In this document: positions 62,370 to 64,000 of the stretch, in pieces
Position numbering within the stretch: the first letter of the stretch is position 1
How the letters are laid out: every line of letters starts with the position of its first letter
Source of the DNA: Bacteroidota bacterium
Lineage (GTDB): Bacteria; Bacteroidota; Bacteroidia; Bacteroidales; FEN-979
Direction of reading: 5' to 3'
Assembly (NCBI GenBank): GCA_026391715.1
Contig: JAPLDO010000022.1
Span: 1 to 64,000 of the forward strand
Length of the DNA stretch: 64,000 nt
Notes under the pieces: generated by a model
Databases searched by the model: none
Told to the model about the DNA's origin: nothing
Seen by the model: the letters and a program-made list of their open reading frames with translations, nothing else
Position numbers and translations under genes: made by a program

Positions 62370-63533
62370 CTAATACAGCAGATATTTTTTCCGGATTTTT
62401 TTGAATTTTTCAATTCCGGGTTTCCATGAAGCCCGGATTTTTTTTTCGGATAATCCCCGACTTATTTGAATCTGTAACGATTCATTTCCAGCAAGCCGAT
62501 TGAAATAGCTGTTGAAAAAACCGGGTTTATCGTTCCAATCCGTGCAGGCGTCAATTAACCAGGCGAGGTTTATTTTTCCGGAAGACCCTGGATGTATCTT
62601 GTAAAATTCCCGTAAACCAACACCGGAACATTCCTGATCTTTATATGGAGGGTTGGCGCTCATTCCCGGAATACTTTGCGGGGTAAATGAAAAATCTGCG
62701 TTTTTATAACCGGGATAACCGAAAACCTCAAACGGGTATTGTGTTCCGCGCCCAACGCTGACAATAGTACCTTCAAAAAGACACAATGAAGGATAGAGCA
62801 GAATTGAATTCATATTTGGCAGATTAGGCGATGGTTTAACCGGCAATTCATACTTCGTGAAATGAGTATAGGATTCAACAGGAATTACCTTCAGATCACA
62901 CTTAATTCCGCCCGACAACCACCCTTCGCCATTTACCATTAAAGCATACTCTCCGATGGTCATTCCATACACGATGGGAACCGGATGCATCCCAACAAAG
63001 GAGGTAAACTGCTTTTCGAGTACCGGACCATCAATATAAAAACCATTCGGGTTTGGCCTGTCGAGTACGATAAGCGGGATGTGATTTTCGGCGCACGCTT
63101 CCATCATATAGGTCAATGTTGAAATGTAGGTATAAAACCGTACGCCGACATCCTGTAGATCAAACAGAATCACATTTAGCCCGGCAAGGTCATCCTCTGA
63201 AGGCTTTTTTCTGGTTCCATAAAGCGATATAACCTGAATCCCGGTAATAGAATCATTGGAATGATCAACCTGCTGACCAGCCTCAACATTCAATCGGAAA
63301 CCATGTTCAGGAGAAAAAATCCGGGTCAGTTGAATCCCGTCTTTTACCAGCATATCAACAATGTTTCTACTATCAACAACCGAGGCGTTATTGGCGACAA
63401 TCCCAACGGTTTTATTTTTAAGCAAAAAATAATATTGATCGGTACGAGCGGCGCCAACTTTAACCTGTGCGAAAACATGGAGAGGCAGAAGCCCAATAAC
63501 CGCTATCATCATTGCAAAAGCTCTGTTTTTCAT
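62370..63533 (-). CDS. namZ: Exo-beta-N-acetylmuramidase NamZ (DUF1343)
   Basis: The 387-residue protein has a signal peptide (IAVIGLLPLHVFAQ) and the DUF1343 pattern: VGIVANNASVVDSRNIVDML, IFSPEHGFRLNVEAGQ, LFDLQDVGVRFYTYISTL, LDRPNPNGFYIDGP and YPSLCLFEGTIVSVGRGT. This family (GH171) includes NamZ, which removes MurNAc from the non-reducing end of wall fragments. It suggests peptidoglycan recycling or scavenging. It is divergent from the LolC/E-like gene. Confidence 0.9.
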   Translation of the reverse strand: MKNRAFAMMIAVIGLLPLHVFAQVKVGAARTDQYYFLLKNKTVGIVANNASVVDSRNIVDMLVKDGIQLTRIFSPEHGFRLNVEAGQQVDHSNDSITGIQVISLYGTRKKPSEDDLAGLNVILFDLQDVGVRFYTYISTLTYMMEACAENHIPLIVLDRPNPNGFYIDGPVLEKQFTSFVGMHPVPIVYGMTIGEYALMVNGEGWLSGGIKCDLKVIPVESYTHFTKYELPVKPSPNLPNMNSILLYPSLCLFEGTIVSVGRGTQYPFEVFGYPGYKNADFSFTPQSIPGMSANPPYKDQECSGVGLREFYKIHPGSSGKINLAWLIDACTDWNDKPGFFNSYFNRLAGNESLQIQISRGLSEKKIRASWKPGIEKFKKIRKKYLLY

Positions 63534-63555
63534 GGCAATTCATTAAAAATTCGTC

Positions 63556-63563
63556 TATTTTTG
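63556..63563 (+). promoter_or_regulatory. -7 box of the LolC/E-type gene
   Basis: TATTTTTG matches TAnnTTTG and lies 18 bases before the TTG start at 63582. Confidence 0.45.
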
Positions 63564-63581
63564 CAAAGTAAAGATTTTCCT

Positions 63582-64000
63582 TTGAATACTGAATTATTTC
63601 TGGCAAAACGGCTTGTTTCCCGAAGCAAGGGAAATTTTTCCTTCACTTTCGTCATTATCGCCATCACTTCCATTGCGCTGGGGCTTTCCATCATGTTTAT
63701 TGCCGTAGCCATTCTGACAGGATTCAAAAATGAAATCCGTGAAAAGGTGACTGGTTTTTGCGGTCACATCCAGATTACCCGTTTTGCTGAAAACAACACT
63801 TTTGAACCCCGCCCCATTGCAAAAAACCAATCTTTTCTAAGGGTATTGAAAAGCAATAAAGAGATCAGCCACGTACAGGTTTTTGCAACCAAAGCCGGTA
63901 TTATAAAAGCGAAAGATCATATCCAGGGGGTGATATTAAAAGGCGTGGGTTCGGATTTTGACTGGCGTTTTTTCAAAAGTAAAATGATCCTGGGAAGGAC
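63582..64000 (+). CDS. LolC/LolE-type lipoprotein-releasing permease (partial)
   Basis: This is not in the ORF track because it runs off the right edge. Translation from a TTG at 63582 gives NTELFLAKRLVSRSKGNFS, then a membrane helix (TSIALGLSIMFIAVAILTGF) and FKNEIREKVTGFCGHIQITR, which is the normal start of the LolC/E/MacB-like permease family. With an ATPase it pulls lipoproteins from the inner membrane for delivery outside. About 139 codons are present. No ATG fits at this position, so a TTG start is likely. Confidence 0.88.
   Translation, partial: MNTELFLAKRLVSRSKGNFSFTFVIIAITSIALGLSIMFIAVAILTGFKNEIREKVTGFCGHIQITRFAENNTFEPRPIAKNQSFLRVLKSNKEISHVQVFATKAGIIKAKDHIQGVILKGVGSDFDWRFFKSKMILGR

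Overview
The window looks like a chromosomal segment of an uncultured or little-studied member of the Bacteroidota (Bacteroidales-like). The evidence is a PorP/SprF-family protein of the type IX secretion group, an atpD-atpC pair with a very short epsilon subunit, a DksA/TraR-like protein that has lost its zinc finger, a DUF1343/NamZ muramidase, several Gln- or Ser-Gln-ended signal peptides, almost no Shine-Dalgarno sequences, and a recurring TAnnTTTG box (the Bacteroidota -7 element) upstream of many genes. No rRNA, tRNA, CRISPR array, intact insertion sequence or prophage was seen.

Layout. (1) 1-7.7 kb, minus strand: an ABC-transporter-dependent surface polysaccharide cluster (ABC-2 permease, Wzt-like ATPase with carbohydrate-binding tail, AlgJ/AlgX-like acyltransferase, GT-B-like protein, two paralogous GT2 enzymes, FkbM methyltransferase, one truncated GT2). 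It runs off the left edge. (2) 8-25 kb: mostly housekeeping genes: pspC, a PAS protein, ileS (type 2, altered HIGH motif), a DksA-like gene, lspA, a DUF4143 ATPase with a palindromic operator pair, an M23/LysM endopeptidase, atpDC with a PKD lipoprotein, an SDR-DUF2867 protein, the CcsBA cytochrome c synthase with an OB-fold partner, PorP/SprF, and a ferritin-like protein. (3) 25.5-32.8 kb: a tightly coupled five-gene operon that joins a response-regulator/PP2C phosphatase and a STAS protein to an ABC transporter whose permease is fused to two substrate-binding domains. It ends in a separate LivK-type lipoprotein. This is my best candidate for an undescribed system. (4) 33-36.8 kb: a three-gene cassette of unknown function (membrane coiled-coil protein, TolB/FlgO-like protein, TPR protein). 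(5) 36.8-47.2 kb: alkaline phosphatase; a minus-strand operon of 5'-nucleotidase, GlcG/HbpS-like protein, hybrid histidine kinase and cysteine dioxygenase; then arfB, ygiD and an ABC-F ATPase. (6) 47.2-52.4 kb: a decayed transposase fragment, three tandem radical-SAM/B12-type paralogues, a decayed reverse-transcriptase fragment and an orphan antitoxin-like gene. (7) 52.5-64 kb: coiled-coil lipoprotein, two EEP-fold hydrolases, nhaD, LEA14-like lipoprotein, DUF1295 protein, a fused fatty-acid-kinase-like (FakA-FakB) protein, DUF1573 protein, aminotransferase, NamZ and the start of a LolC/E-type permease.

Between the genes lies a second layer of structure. Three copies of a 149-155 bp MITE-like element with a 30 bp palindromic core, and one 203 bp element with the same ends, are spread over the window. 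Short period-7 repeats occur at seven places, in two cases beside those elements. One MITE copy lies 14 bp from the nhaD -7 box. Several ORF-track starts (TTG codons) fall inside or upstream of -7 boxes, so I moved those starts downstream. All readings were made by eye from the sequence and the supplied translations; no homology search was run.
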